Shown here piece after piece: positions 1 through 9,690 of a stretch of DNA of 64,000 nt; position 1 is the first letter of the stretch, and each line of letters begins with the position of its first letter. The DNA is taken from NCBI GenBank assembly GCA_021792365.1, contig JAJYUT010000003.1, positions 248,001 to 312,000 on the forward strand. The letters are read 5' to 3'. A program made the position numbers and the translations under genes. The notes beneath the pieces are model-generated. The model worked only from the letters and a program-made list of their open reading frames with translations, made no database searches and was not told the origin of the DNA. This DNA comes from Pseudomonadota bacterium (GTDB lineage: Bacteria; Pseudomonadota; Alphaproteobacteria; Dongiales; Dongiaceae).

Positions 1-739
1 CTATCTCGGTTCCCCGGAATGTAGGCTCAAAGACACGAGTGTTCCGCGGCATTGGGAAGTTCGAGAACCATTCACGAGGAACGCCGGAGATCGTGTAGAG
101 CGTGTACCCCTCACCCTTTTCATCTATCAGGTTGTAAAAGAATGCACCGAATTGCGCACCGGAGAGCCGAACTCCAGCGTCGGTGACCACCTGAACAAGC
201 CGCTCAAGGTTGAGCTCCGCACCTAGCGTGGCAGCTGTCTCGTTTAAGGTTTCGAGGAGCTGTCTTTGCTTCTCCTGCTCCGTGACCTCCGTGTTCGTGC
301 CGATCCAACGAGTGATTTCCTCCTTGGTGTTGCGTAGCGGCCGAACGCGGGTCAGGAATGGCCGGAAAATTCCATCGGCCCCTCTGATGGGAAATGTCAT
401 CTGGAATGGCTCGCCCGTCGCGATCGAATGCTTCCAGTGTTCCAACACAGCAGGAAGTACCGTCGGTTCGTGAACCGACTGCCAGCCCCATCCCTTCATC
501 TGTTCAAGCGTGGTGCCGGTATACTCAAACCACCTCTTGTTGTACCAGTAGATCCAGCCGTCGCTGTTGGCGATCCATGTCGCTTCCGGCAGCTCGTCCG
601 CCAGTGCTGCGAACTCTTCGGCACTCGGGAACTGCTCGGCAACTACCGTCACACCTGCCGTGTTTATCGGATTCAAGCAGACCTCTTCACGACTCTCCCG
701 GCCATTCTCAGAACCACAGAGATGAAAGCAAGCAACCAT
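1..739 (-). CDS. PAS/GAF-domain sensor protein (histidine kinase or similar), N-terminal part, truncated by window edge
   Basis: Manual translation of the minus strand from ATG at 739 is open to base 1: [19 protein letters not shown]...[48 protein letters not shown]...[59 protein letters not shown]. This is typical PAS followed by GAF. It is absent from the ORF track because it runs off the edge. Confidence 0.85.
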   Translation of the reverse strand, partial: MVACFHLCGSENGRESREEVCLNPINTAGVTVVAEQFPSAEEFAALADELPEATWIANSDGWIYWYNKRWFEYTGTTLEQMKGWGWQSVHEPTVLPAVLEHWKHSIATGEPFQMTFPIRGADGIFRPFLTRVRPLRNTKEEITRWIGTNTEVTEQEKQRQLLETLNETAATLGAELNLERLVQVVTDAGVRLSGAQFGAFFYNLIDEKGEGYTLYTISGVPREWFSNFPMPRNTRVFEPTFRGTEI

Positions 740-825
740 AAAGCGCAGTTATATTTCTAAGCCCTCCATGACGTGCTGAGGCAGCGTGCAACCTGAAGCT
801 AAAGGGCATCGTGTTCAAGCGCTTG

Positions 826-1089
826 TCAGAATCCTACGTCTCCGGCCGCACTGGCATCTGGGCCAAGGCGAAATGCAGGGCCACGCAGCATTCCAGCAGC
901 CACTACGAGCAGCCGGGGCCGGCGTCCACCGACCTTCCGGTATTGCGCTTGCCCTTTTCCAGCAGCCATGGCTGCGAAGGTCGGCGCCGCAGCGAGATAC
1001 AGCCAGTCGGCGGCACCGCGGGCGGTTGCATGTCCACCGTCGGAACCGATTGCGCCGCCAGCGCACTCGCTCAGATGAACCGCGCTCAT
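826..1089 (-). pseudogene. Decayed small hypothetical gene (MSAVHLSECAGG..HATARGAADWLYLAAAPTFAAMA)
   Basis: The N-terminus looks like a real protein, then turns to low-plausibility sequence. It lies directly downstream of the DUF899 remnant on the same strand. Confidence 0.3.
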
Positions 1090-1112
1090 ATCATTCCTCC
1101 TGCGGCAGGGCG

Positions 1113-1498
1113 TCAGTGGCAGCAGTCTTTCTTGAAGGCGCCGAACAGCCCTTCGACCGAACCGGCCGACCGCGCTGCCTTCGCAACCGGGGTCGGCTCA
1201 TACCGGTCGTGGTGGCGCACCCATTCCATCTTGTACTCGACGTCTCTTTCGTCGCGGCCCCTTGGGCATGAGGTCGAGCACGTTGTAGGTGCCCATCATC
1301 ACCTCCTCACCGCGTCCAAAGGTCGAGTAGGTTTGGAAAACCTCGTTCGCATCGTTCGTGATGAAAGCGCTGATGCCCGGCCACTCCTCGTACGAATAGG
1401 GTCAGGTGCCGTAGTGAGAAGTCCTTCTGGGCTTTGCCCTTGCGCCGCAGGAGCTTTCGACCAAGATCATCTCGCACTCCATTTTCTATAGAGATCAA
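1113..1498 (-). pseudogene. DUF899 (thioredoxin-like) family remnant
   Basis: Minus-strand reading gives YSYEEWPGISAFITNDANEVFQTYSTFGRGEEVMMGTYNVLDLMPKG, then a 1-nt frame change near 1258-1261, then RDERDVEYKMEWVRHHDRYEPTPVAKAARSAGSVEGLFGAFKKDCCH*. An in-frame TGA also lies just upstream of PYSYEEW. Confidence 0.55.
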
Positions 1499-1594
1499 AC
1501 ACCGCTTTTCGCGCCCGATCGACGCAATGACGGGTTACCCAGCACGGCTGGCGAGATAGGTTCCGCGACTATGGCACCGATCGAGCGGTGATCA

Positions 1595-2950
1595 CTACCA
1601 CCCTGCATAAGGTGCGAGTTTCGCGTCGTCGAAGCGGCCGGCCTCGATATCCGACAGCGCCTCGTCGAACTTCGCCAGGGCTTCCTCGACATCATCCGAC
1701 GTGATGGTCAGTGGCGGCGTCATCTCGATCACGTTGGCATGGATGCCGCAATAAATGACAATCAGCCCGAGCTCGAAGCATCGGTATGCCAGCCGGGCGG
1801 CCTCTCGCGATGCCGGCTCGCGGGTATCGCGGTTGCGTACCAGCTCGACGCCGACCATCAGCCCCATGCCGCGCACGTCGCCGATCAACAGGTGCCGTCT
1901 CGCCAGCTCCCAAAGCCCGTCCACTAGCTGTCGGCCGCGTTCGCTGGCGTTCGCGAGCAGCCCCTCACTTTCGACGATGTCGATTACCGCTAAGCCTGCC
2001 GAGGTCGGTGCGGGTGACCCGCCCAGCGTGAAGAGGTTGTAGGTCGGCGCATCCAGCAGTTCCTTGCGCCCGACCACCGCCGAGAGCGGCAGTCCCCCGC
2101 CGAGCGGCTTGCCCAGGCTGACGGCGTCCGGAACCACCCCGGCATGCTGGAACGCGAACCATTTGCCGGTGCGGCCGAGGCCGGTCTTGACCTCATCGAA
2201 TACCAGCCAGACGCCCAACTCATCGCACAGCTTGCGCAAGGCCGGAATGTAGTTGACAGGCGGGATGATGTCGCCGCCGTCGGACTGCATCGCCTCCATG
2301 ACGATTGCGCCCGTATCGGACGCGGGTGAAGTCGTCTGCAGCGTGCGTGCGACGAAATCGAGGCACTTCAGCGAACAGCCATCACGGCTGCATGGGCCCC
2401 ATGAGCAACGATAGGGATCGGGATACGGAACCTTCGTAACATTGCCGACCCCGATCATATCTGCCTGGGTCTGGTGCCCCGACAGGGCTGCCGATCCCGT
2501 GGTCTGGCCGTGATAGCCCCCGATGAAGCTGATGAGGCGTCGTCGACCGGTCGCCTTCGGCAAGAGGCGGGACAGGCAATCATTTGCGTCCGAGCCGGTC
2601 GTGCCGAACCACACGCGCTTCTCGAAATCACCGGGCACAAGGGCTGCCAGCCGCTCCGCCAGCTCGATCGCCGGCAGCGTCGGGTAACAGCAATGCATGG
2701 ACGTCCAGATACCGTCGAGCGCGGCGATGATTGCTGCGCGCACCTTCGGATGCCGATAGCCGGTCTGCACGACCGCCGCCGCGGCGATGAAATCCAGATA
2801 GGTCTTGCCGTCGACATCGGTAATGCGACAACCGTCCGACGCGGCCGGCACGAACGGATACAGTCGTATCTTCATCACCTTGCCGACGATCTTGCCCTCG
2901 CGCGCCAAGGCCTCTTCGGCCTGCACGTGCTGCTCCTGCCGATCTGCCAT
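1595..2950 (-). CDS. Class III aminotransferase (PLP-dependent)
   Basis: Translation MADRQEQHVQAEEALAREG...DVDGKTYLDFIAAAAVVQTGYRHPKVRAAI...FGTTGSDANDCLSRLLPKATGRRRLISFIGGYHGQTTGS...LVFDEVKTGLGRTGKWFAFQHAGVVPDAVSLGKPLGGGLPLSAVVGR. The ORF-track start at 3499 overruns the upstream gene; a start near 2950 is preferred. Confidence 0.88.
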   Translation of the reverse strand: MADRQEQHVQAEEALAREGKIVGKVMKIRLYPFVPAASDGCRITDVDGKTYLDFIAAAAVVQTGYRHPKVRAAIIAALDGIWTSMHCCYPTLPAIELAERLAALVPGDFEKRVWFGTTGSDANDCLSRLLPKATGRRRLISFIGGYHGQTTGSAALSGHQTQADMIGVGNVTKVPYPDPYRCSWGPCSRDGCSLKCLDFVARTLQTTSPASDTGAIVMEAMQSDGGDIIPPVNYIPALRKLCDELGVWLVFDEVKTGLGRTGKWFAFQHAGVVPDAVSLGKPLGGGLPLSAVVGRKELLDAPTYNLFTLGGSPAPTSAGLAVIDIVESEGLLANASERGRQLVDGLWELARRHLLIGDVRGMGLMVGVELVRNRDTREPASREAARLAYRCFELGLIVIYCGIHANVIEMTPPLTITSDDVEEALAKFDEALSDIEAGRFDDAKLAPYAGW

Positions 2951-3006
2951 CTCATTCCTTTCCACGCTTCCGTGCGTGTCGGTGCACCGCGCGCCCGACC
3001 CGTACG

Positions 3007-4146
3007 TCACTGCATTGGATAGATCCGCCGCGCGTTCTCGGTGGCGACCAGTCGCACCAGCTCCTCGGCATCGGCGAGTGAGCAGAAATCCTCCGCCAGC
3101 CAACGATCCAGGCATTTCTTGAGTCCGCGCCGGAACAGCAAGGCCCCGAGATAGTAGAGCTCGCTCAGGCCGAATGCATCGGAGCTGTAGAGCAGCTTGG
3201 AGAACTTGCCCATCTCGAGCGCTTCGCCCAGGATGTCGGCCGACATCGGCGCGGCGTAGTTGAGGATTACGCCGACGTCGTAGTAGACGTTCTGGAATAC
3301 CTCGGACAGCCAAGCCGCCTCGCGCTGGAACGGGTAGTTGTGGAGCAGCGTGATCGGCACTTCCCACTTCTCCATCGCCGCGATGAAGTCGGTGAAGTGC
3401 GACGGGTCGCAGGCATGCATGTAGACATCGGGATCGCCGAACCCGACATGGACCTGCATCGGGAATTTCCGCTGGCGACAAAGCTCGCCACCGACCCACA
3501 ACCCGTGGCGCACGATGGTCGGATCGCTTAAGCGGTACTTGCCGGTGCCTTGCGACGCCTTGAACCAGGCATCCGCCGCAGTGACGACAGCGTCGCGCGC
3601 CGGCGCGGTCTGGTCGATCTTGAACGTGCAGCGATAAGCGACGATCGTCTTCAGGCCCACTGCGGACGCCGCGCGTTCCGCCAAGCGGTCCGCGAAGGCT
3701 TCCGGGAAAGCCGCGGCGCTGACGCCGCTCTTCGCCACCTCCTCCGCCACCGACTCTATCCTGACAATCTCATGCGCCGGCCTTGCCGCCGCCTCGGCCA
3801 TCGCATCGACCGCCAGGATCGAAGAGCTGCGGTGGCCGGTATCGATGAGCAGCGAGTCCAATCCACAGGCACGCAGGAACCGGCGATTGACCTCGGCCGC
3901 CCCGAGTGCGAGGCGCCGCTCGACATATGTTTCCGCCGGACAGGACGGCTCGAGATCGAGCATCGGCGCGCAGAAACGCCGGATTGCTAGGCCGAGCGGC
4001 TTTTGGAATTCGGTGGTGCCAGGAGGTGCCGGGCGGTAGCTCTCGCTGAACAACGCCTGGAACGCCGCGAAATCGAGCTCGGCCGGCGAGACGCCGTGGC
4101 AATGGTGGTCTATCAGCGGGAGGTCGATGGAGAGATCAGTAGGCAT
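3007..4146 (-). CDS. Amidohydrolase (FluG N-terminal-like)
   Basis: 379 aa; MPTDLSIDLPLIDHHCHGVSPAELDFAAFQALFSES, metal-binding HxHG start, ...LLYSSDAFGLSELYYLGA. Overlaps the upstream GS-like gene by a few nt (translational coupling). Confidence 0.8.
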   Translation of the reverse strand: MPTDLSIDLPLIDHHCHGVSPAELDFAAFQALFSESYRPAPPGTTEFQKPLGLAIRRFCAPMLDLEPSCPAETYVERRLALGAAEVNRRFLRACGLDSLLIDTGHRSSSILAVDAMAEAAARPAHEIVRIESVAEEVAKSGVSAAAFPEAFADRLAERAASAVGLKTIVAYRCTFKIDQTAPARDAVVTAADAWFKASQGTGKYRLSDPTIVRHGLWVGGELCRQRKFPMQVHVGFGDPDVYMHACDPSHFTDFIAAMEKWEVPITLLHNYPFQREAAWLSEVFQNVYYDVGVILNYAAPMSADILGEALEMGKFSKLLYSSDAFGLSELYYLGALLFRRGLKKCLDRWLAEDFCSLADAEELVRLVATENARRIYPMQ

Positions 4147-5449
4147 TGTGATATCGCTCGCACATGTGTTCCAGGCTCTGATCGGCGAACATGCCGATTT
4201 CCGTCCGCTTAACCGCCGTGTATGCCTGATAGAAGGTCGGCGACATCCACGATTTTACGGTCTCGTCGCGATCAAGCACCTCCAAGGCCTCGGCAAGCGA
4301 GGATGGGAGGGCAACGATGTTCAACTTCTGGCGCTCCGCATCGGTCAACTCCGACGGATCCTTGTCCAACGTGCGTGGCAGCGGAAGTTTCTCGCGAATG
4401 CCGGCCAAACCCGCATTTACCAGCGCTCCGATCACCATGTAGGGACTTGCCGTACCGTCGGGGATGCGGATCTCCATGTTGAAGGCACTGGAGCGGCGGG
4501 CAGGATCGCGCTCCGGCGACGGGCAGATGCGGACCGACGCCTCGCGATTCTGGATGCCGAAAGCGTTGTAGCCGCAGCTCCAGTGATGTGGGCCGAGCCG
4601 CAGATATGAAACGGGGCTGGGTGCCATCAGGGCGCACAAGGCGGGCATGTGCCGGACCAGGCCGGCGATAAAATGCTGGGCCACCAGCGATGCTTCGCCG
4701 GGCCCCTTAGGATCGTAGGCCGCGTTCGAGCCGTCCTTGGCGCGGAAGCTGAAATGCACGTGCGCGCCGTTGCCGACCGCATTCGGCGTCGGCTTGGGCG
4801 TGAAGCTGGCGCGCAGTCCGAGGCGCCGCGCCGCCTCCCGGATCACCTCGCGCGTGATGATGGCCCGGTCGCCGGCCGCCTCGCCCACTGCCGGCGCGCA
4901 AGAAATCTCGTATTGCAGCACGCCATACTCCGGCTCGACCGTTTCCAGCCCCACCTTGGCCGCAAGCAAGGCACGCGTGACGTCGCGCACGAACTGTGCG
5001 TTGATGCGCACCTGCTCCAGTGAGAAGGGCACGCACCAGCCGGCTCCTCCACCCGTCAGCAGGAACTCATGCTCGAAGGATGCCATGAACTGCAGGCCGG
5101 TTTCCGCCTCGAAGGCCGCCAGCGCTTTCTTCATGTAACCGCGCGTGCAGCATTCCCAATTGCTGCCGTCGGACACCTTGGAATCGCACATGAAGAAATG
5201 CAGCGGCGCCGCGTCGGGCCAGATATCGACGCGCACCTCTGTCTCCGGGACCGGCGTCTGGCGCGCCTCCAGCATCGGACCCCACGGGTTGGGCGCGATA
5301 TCCTCGAACGGTGTCAGGGCCTGGCCGGCCACCGCCCAGCCGAGGCCGTACGCCATGCGGCGCGAGATCTCCCCGGCCGGCACACCGCGCACGCGGGTGA
5401 TGCCCACCATATCGTTCCACGCCAGATAGATGACTTCGCCTTCAGCCAT
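4136..5449 (-). CDS. Glutamine synthetase family protein (gamma-glutamyl-amine ligase-like)
   Basis: 437 aa; GNGAHVHFSFRAKDG...LGPHHWSCGYNAFGIQNREASVRICPSPERDPARRSSAFNMEIRIPDGTASPYMVIGALVNAGLAGI is typical of the GS catalytic domain. Confidence 0.88.
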   Translation of the reverse strand: MAEGEVIYLAWNDMVGITRVRGVPAGEISRRMAYGLGWAVAGQALTPFEDIAPNPWGPMLEARQTPVPETEVRVDIWPDAAPLHFFMCDSKVSDGSNWECCTRGYMKKALAAFEAETGLQFMASFEHEFLLTGGGAGWCVPFSLEQVRINAQFVRDVTRALLAAKVGLETVEPEYGVLQYEISCAPAVGEAAGDRAIITREVIREAARRLGLRASFTPKPTPNAVGNGAHVHFSFRAKDGSNAAYDPKGPGEASLVAQHFIAGLVRHMPALCALMAPSPVSYLRLGPHHWSCGYNAFGIQNREASVRICPSPERDPARRSSAFNMEIRIPDGTASPYMVIGALVNAGLAGIREKLPLPRTLDKDPSELTDAERQKLNIVALPSSLAEALEVLDRDETVKSWMSPTFYQAYTAVKRTEIGMFADQSLEHMCERYHNAY

Positions 5450-6371
5450 GTCGTGTGCTCCGTTTCTTCGCGCGGCGCGTGGCGGCGCGATTCTCCTCCC
5501 GATATTCGAATCCGACCCGCAGCCCCTCTAGCTCGCGCATGCGGGCGATCGCCCGGTTGCCGGCCGCGGTCAGCACGGCGCCGATCAGCGCCTCGGTCAA
5601 AGCGAAGGCCGGAATCATGGAATCCGATCCGGACTTCGAGGATACCTCGACCACCAGGACGCGATCCGCAAATTCCGCGATCGGCGATTGCCAGGGATCC
5701 GTGACGAGCACGATTGCCGCGCCGCGCTCTTTCGCGCCGCGTGCGAGTTCCACCGTATCCGCCTGATAGCGCCGCACGTCATAAACGAAGAGGACACATC
5801 GCCGGTCGATATCGATCAGCTGGTCAGTGCGGGACTGGAGACCCTCCGCCAGCAAATGCGCATCGCTGCGGATCTGCACCAGATGCAGGTACAGCAACTC
5901 GGCGACCAGCTTGGTGAAACGCCCGCCGGCACACCAGATCCGGCGCGCAGGATCCGCCAGCAGCGCCACCACCGCCGACCATTCGCTGGGCGCGATGCGA
6001 CGGAAGCTGGCGGCCGTCGCATCAGCAAAGGCACGTTGGGCAGCATCCAGAAGGTCCCCGCGTGGCTGCTTGTCGTAGAGCGAGTTGGGCAAGTTATGCC
6101 GTTCCTCCAGCTCTGCCCGCAACGCGCGCTGGAAGCTGAGATAGGAATCGAACTGCAGCTTGGAAGCGAGGCGGATGACAGTCGGGCCGCTGACGCGCGC
6201 CCGTTCCGCGAGCCCGGCGACTGTGTCAAGGCCGGCCAGCATGCCGGACGCGAAAAGCGTGCGCGCAACCTTCTGCTCGGCCGGCGTCATCTCGTGCGAG
6301 ATCTGGCGCAGGCGATCGGCCAGCATCGCGCTGCGGTTGTTGGACGATCTCTGCGGCTGTTCCTTGGCCAA
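5442..6371 (-). CDS. MurR/RpiR family transcriptional regulator (HTH_6 + SIS)
   Basis: 309 aa; N-terminal HTH (LAERARVSGPTVIRLASKLQFDSYLSFQRALRAEL) and C-terminal SIS-like domain. Confidence 0.85.
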   Translation of the reverse strand: MAKEQPQRSSNNRSAMLADRLRQISHEMTPAEQKVARTLFASGMLAGLDTVAGLAERARVSGPTVIRLASKLQFDSYLSFQRALRAELEERHNLPNSLYDKQPRGDLLDAAQRAFADATAASFRRIAPSEWSAVVALLADPARRIWCAGGRFTKLVAELLYLHLVQIRSDAHLLAEGLQSRTDQLIDIDRRCVLFVYDVRRYQADTVELARGAKERGAAIVLVTDPWQSPIAEFADRVLVVEVSSKSGSDSMIPAFALTEALIGAVLTAAGNRAIARMRELEGLRVGFEYREENRAATRRAKKRSTRHG

Positions 6372-6410
6372 CCCGTGTCCCCCACCGCCTCAGGGTTGAT
6401 CCTGAGACGG

Positions 6411-7574
6411 TCAAGCCTTCGCGAATCGTTGCAGCGAGAACGCATCCAGCAGCTTCGGTTTGTTTCCCATGGCCCAGTCCGCTACCGCCTCGCCCACTGC
6501 CGGGCCGAGCTTGAAGCCGTGCCCGCTTGACCCGCATACGAGATACAGTCCTTCGATTCCCGGCGCTTGGTCGATGATCGGATTGTCATCGGGGCTCATG
6601 TCATAGAGCCCCGCGTAACCCTTGCGTACGCCAAGGCGTTCCAACGCCGGCACGCGCGGCACGGCATGACGCAGGATCTCCGCCGATTCATCGAGATCGA
6701 CCACCTCGTCATAATGCTCCGGCTCGGCCACGAAGCGCGGCCGCTCCAACTCGCCATGGCGCACGCCCGTCCCACCGCCGGCCCATGTGCCGACCAGGAT
6801 GCGGGAATCCCCGTCCGGCCGGGCGTAATGTAGCATGGCGTCATCGCACCACGAAAACGGCATGATCTTGAGCGCCTCGCCCGGCGCGTCAATGACCGCC
6901 ATCGGATGCCGCTCGATATGGACCGGCAGGTCTATGCCGTGATTGCCGAGGAATCGCTTGGACCAGACGCCGACCGCGCTGACGACCCGGTCACAGGCGA
7001 TCTGCTCGCCTGCTTCCGTCTCCACGCCGGCAACCTTTCCGCCGACGAGGTGGATCTGCTTGGCGACCGAGTTGTTCAGCACCCGCGCGCCCCGAGCCTT
7101 CGCGCCATCGATCAGGGCTGCGGTCGCGCCATGCGGATCGGCATAACCGTAATCGGCCTCCCACACCGCCATCGCAATGTCGTCCATGGCGAAATGGCGC
7201 GCGCGCTTGTGGAACTCGGCCGGCGACAGCGTCTCGATCCGCGCCCCTTCCGTGCGGATGCGCTCGACCGCCGCTTCCCATGCCGGCTTGGCCTTTGCAT
7301 TCATCACCCACATCATACCGACCTGTGTGATGCAGCGTGGATGGCCTGTCAGCTCCGGCATTTGTGCCAGCAGCTCGCAGCCTCGGATCGCGAGCTGCGA
7401 CAGTTCAGGCATCATGTAGAAAGCGTGGGTGATGGCCGAGGACCGGCCAGTTGGTCCGGAGGCCGGAAAGGCGCGCTCCACCACCGTGACCTTGGCACCC
7501 AGGCTGGCAAGCCGGAAGGCGGCCCCCGACCCTGCAATCCCGGCGCCAATCACCACGATGTCGGATACGGCCAC
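6411..7574 (-). CDS. FAD-dependent oxidoreductase (DadA/sarcosine oxidase-like)
   Basis: VAVSDIVVIGAGIAGSGAAFRLASLGAKVTVVERAFPASGPTGRSSA (Rossmann GxGxxG); C-term GIEGLYLVCGSSGHGFKLGPAVGEAVADW. GTG start at 7574 preceded by GGGAGG is chosen over the track start at 7640. Confidence 0.85.
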   Translation of the reverse strand: MAVSDIVVIGAGIAGSGAAFRLASLGAKVTVVERAFPASGPTGRSSAITHAFYMMPELSQLAIRGCELLAQMPELTGHPRCITQVGMMWVMNAKAKPAWEAAVERIRTEGARIETLSPAEFHKRARHFAMDDIAMAVWEADYGYADPHGATAALIDGAKARGARVLNNSVAKQIHLVGGKVAGVETEAGEQIACDRVVSAVGVWSKRFLGNHGIDLPVHIERHPMAVIDAPGEALKIMPFSWCDDAMLHYARPDGDSRILVGTWAGGGTGVRHGELERPRFVAEPEHYDEVVDLDESAEILRHAVPRVPALERLGVRKGYAGLYDMSPDDNPIIDQAPGIEGLYLVCGSSGHGFKLGPAVGEAVADWAMGNKPKLLDAFSLQRFAKA

Positions 7575-7673
7575 GATGCGAAGCCTCCCAGCAGGCGGAT
7601 CAAGGGCTCGTAATAAAACACAACAGAAACCACCATACAAGCACGCCCTGTAACATCCATTTCGAACACCCTG

Positions 7674-7691
7674 CTGTAATACCTGTTACAG
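7674..7691. promoter_or_regulatory. Candidate RpiR-family operator in the divergent oxidoreductase / liv promoter
   Basis: CTGTAATACCTGTTACAG, perfect 6-bp inverted repeat with 6-nt spacer. The string TGTAATAC recurs at 7714-7721. Confidence 0.4.
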
Positions 7692-7835
7692 AATCACATT
7701 TATTCCTCTGTGTTGTAATACACGCGTTGACCCCGCCATCCCGCTTGGTCTATCGTTTGCCGGATGCGCCCGGAGAGGCGCGGGGAACGGCCGGTGGCAT
7801 CGCCGCAAGCCGATCCGTCATAGGGAGTCTGGGAC

Positions 7836-9662
7836 GTGGCGGTCTCGACCTATCTGGCACCTGATGCGGCAAAGAGCGCCGGCTTGCTGTGCGCCATCGT
7901 GGCCGTGCCCGCCCTGGCGATCGGTATCGCTTTCACCGGACCTCTGGTAACCACCACCACGAATTTCCTGGTGATGCTGACCGCGGTGCTGGCTCTTGGC
8001 ATGTTCTCGGGCAACAGCGGCATCCTCAGCTTCGGCCACTGCGCCTTCATGGCGCTGGGCGCGCAGATCTCCGCCACCCTGACCATCAGCCCGGCGCTGA
8101 AGAAATCCGCCTTTCCCTTGCTGCCGGAGATGATCTTGCAGAGCCAGTTCGGCCTGCCGGCCGCACTGCTCGTCACCATGCTGCTGGTGGGTGTGATTGC
8201 GTACGTCATCGGCAAAGTGATCTGCCGGCTGGAGGGCTCTTCCGCTTCGATTGCCACCCTGGGCCTGCTGATCATCGTGGAATCACTGATCGTGGCGGCA
8301 CAGGGTTACACGCGTGGCAACCAGGCGGTCTATGGCGTGCCGAAGCTGACCAGCCTGCCGGTCGCGCTTGTCCTGGCATTGCTGGCCATTGTGGTGGCCC
8401 GCCTGTTCCGTGACAGCCGTCCCGGCCTCCTGCTGCGGGCCAGCCGGGACAATGCGCCGGCGGCTGCGTCTATCGGCATCGACGTGGCGACACAGCGCCT
8501 GCACGCCTGGGTGCTGAGCGCCATGGTGGCCGCTATGTCCGGCGCCATGATGGCGCACTTCCTGACCGTCTTCTCTCCGAAGCAGTTCTATTTCGATCTG
8601 ACCTTCGCGATCATCGCCATGCTGGTGGTCGGCGGCATGATGTCCGTCTCCGGCGCCGTGCTCGGCGCGCTGGTGGTGACCTTGATGGTCGAGGTGCTGC
8701 GCCGGCTGGAGAACGGATTTGCGCTTGGCCCTGTGTCAGTGCCGCAGATTTTCGGCCTGACCCAGATCGGCCTCAGCGTCGCGATCCTGCTCACGCTGTA
8801 TAAGCGGCGCGAAGGCCTGCTGGCATTTGCGGAACTCAATCCGCTGAAGCGTGCGAAGCCGGCCCCCAGTGACCGGATGCCGGAGCGCGCGCCGCCGGCG
8901 CGCCTCGAGATCGCCGACCTGCGTAAGGCCTATGGCGGCGTGGTGGCAGTGGACCGCGTCTCTTTTGCGTTGCGAGCCGGAGAGATTCTCGGCCTCATTG
9001 GGCCGAACGGCTCTGGCAAGACGACCCTCCTCGGCTGTATTGCCGGCACTCATACGCCGAACGGCGGTTCGGTTCTCCTGGATGGCAAGCCCATCGAAGG
9101 ACAATCGCCAGACCGGATTGCTCGTCTCGGCGTCGGCCGCACGTTCCAGACCGTCCGGCTCTTCGCCAACCTGACCTGCCTCGAAAACGTGGTGGCGGCT
9201 CTGACGGAGCGGCACCCGCACTGGTCGCGCCAACAATTGGAGGCCGAGGCCCAGCGCCTGCTGGACGAACTGAATATCGGCGATCTCTGGTCGCAATCCG
9301 CCGGCACGCTCGCCTATGGCCAGCAACGTCGATTGGAGATCGCCCGCGCACTCGCGATCGATCCGAAGTTCATGCTGTTGGACGAGCCCGCCGCAGGCAT
9401 GAACGACGCGGAATCGGAGGATTTGCTGCAAATCCTGGGCTGGCTGGTCGACCAGCGCGGCCTCGGCCTGCTGATCGTCGATCACGACTTGAAGCTGATC
9501 ATGCGGCTGTGCCCGCGCATCATTGTGCTGAACAAGGGCCAGTTGATCGCCGAAGGCAGCCCGACCGAGATCCAGGGTGACGCGAGCGTGCAGCAGGCGT
9601 ATCTCGGCAGGAGGCATGGGGTAGAGCAAGCCCCGCCGCAAACCATCACCATGCGTGCATAG
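7836..9662 (+). CDS. Branched-chain amino-acid-type ABC transporter, fused permease (LivM) + ATP-binding protein (LivG)
   Basis: 608 aa; N-terminal multi-TM LivM-like segment, C-terminal LIGPNGSGKTTLLGCIAGTHTPNGG...LAYGQQRRLEIARALAIDPKFMLLDEPAAGMN. GTG start with AGGGAG upstream. Confidence 0.9.
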   Translation: MAVSTYLAPDAAKSAGLLCAIVAVPALAIGIAFTGPLVTTTTNFLVMLTAVLALGMFSGNSGILSFGHCAFMALGAQISATLTISPALKKSAFPLLPEMILQSQFGLPAALLVTMLLVGVIAYVIGKVICRLEGSSASIATLGLLIIVESLIVAAQGYTRGNQAVYGVPKLTSLPVALVLALLAIVVARLFRDSRPGLLLRASRDNAPAAASIGIDVATQRLHAWVLSAMVAAMSGAMMAHFLTVFSPKQFYFDLTFAIIAMLVVGGMMSVSGAVLGALVVTLMVEVLRRLENGFALGPVSVPQIFGLTQIGLSVAILLTLYKRREGLLAFAELNPLKRAKPAPSDRMPERAPPARLEIADLRKAYGGVVAVDRVSFALRAGEILGLIGPNGSGKTTLLGCIAGTHTPNGGSVLLDGKPIEGQSPDRIARLGVGRTFQTVRLFANLTCLENVVAALTERHPHWSRQQLEAEAQRLLDELNIGDLWSQSAGTLAYGQQRRLEIARALAIDPKFMLLDEPAAGMNDAESEDLLQILGWLVDQRGLGLLIVDHDLKLIMRLCPRIIVLNKGQLIAEGSPTEIQGDASVQQAYLGRRHGVEQAPPQTITMRA

Positions 9663-9690
9663 AAACATGGACAAACCGGAGGGAGACGTG

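Noticed and set aside
811-1491. 226-aa plus ORF in the left region
   Set aside because: Antisense to the DUF899 remnant, no domain-like content.
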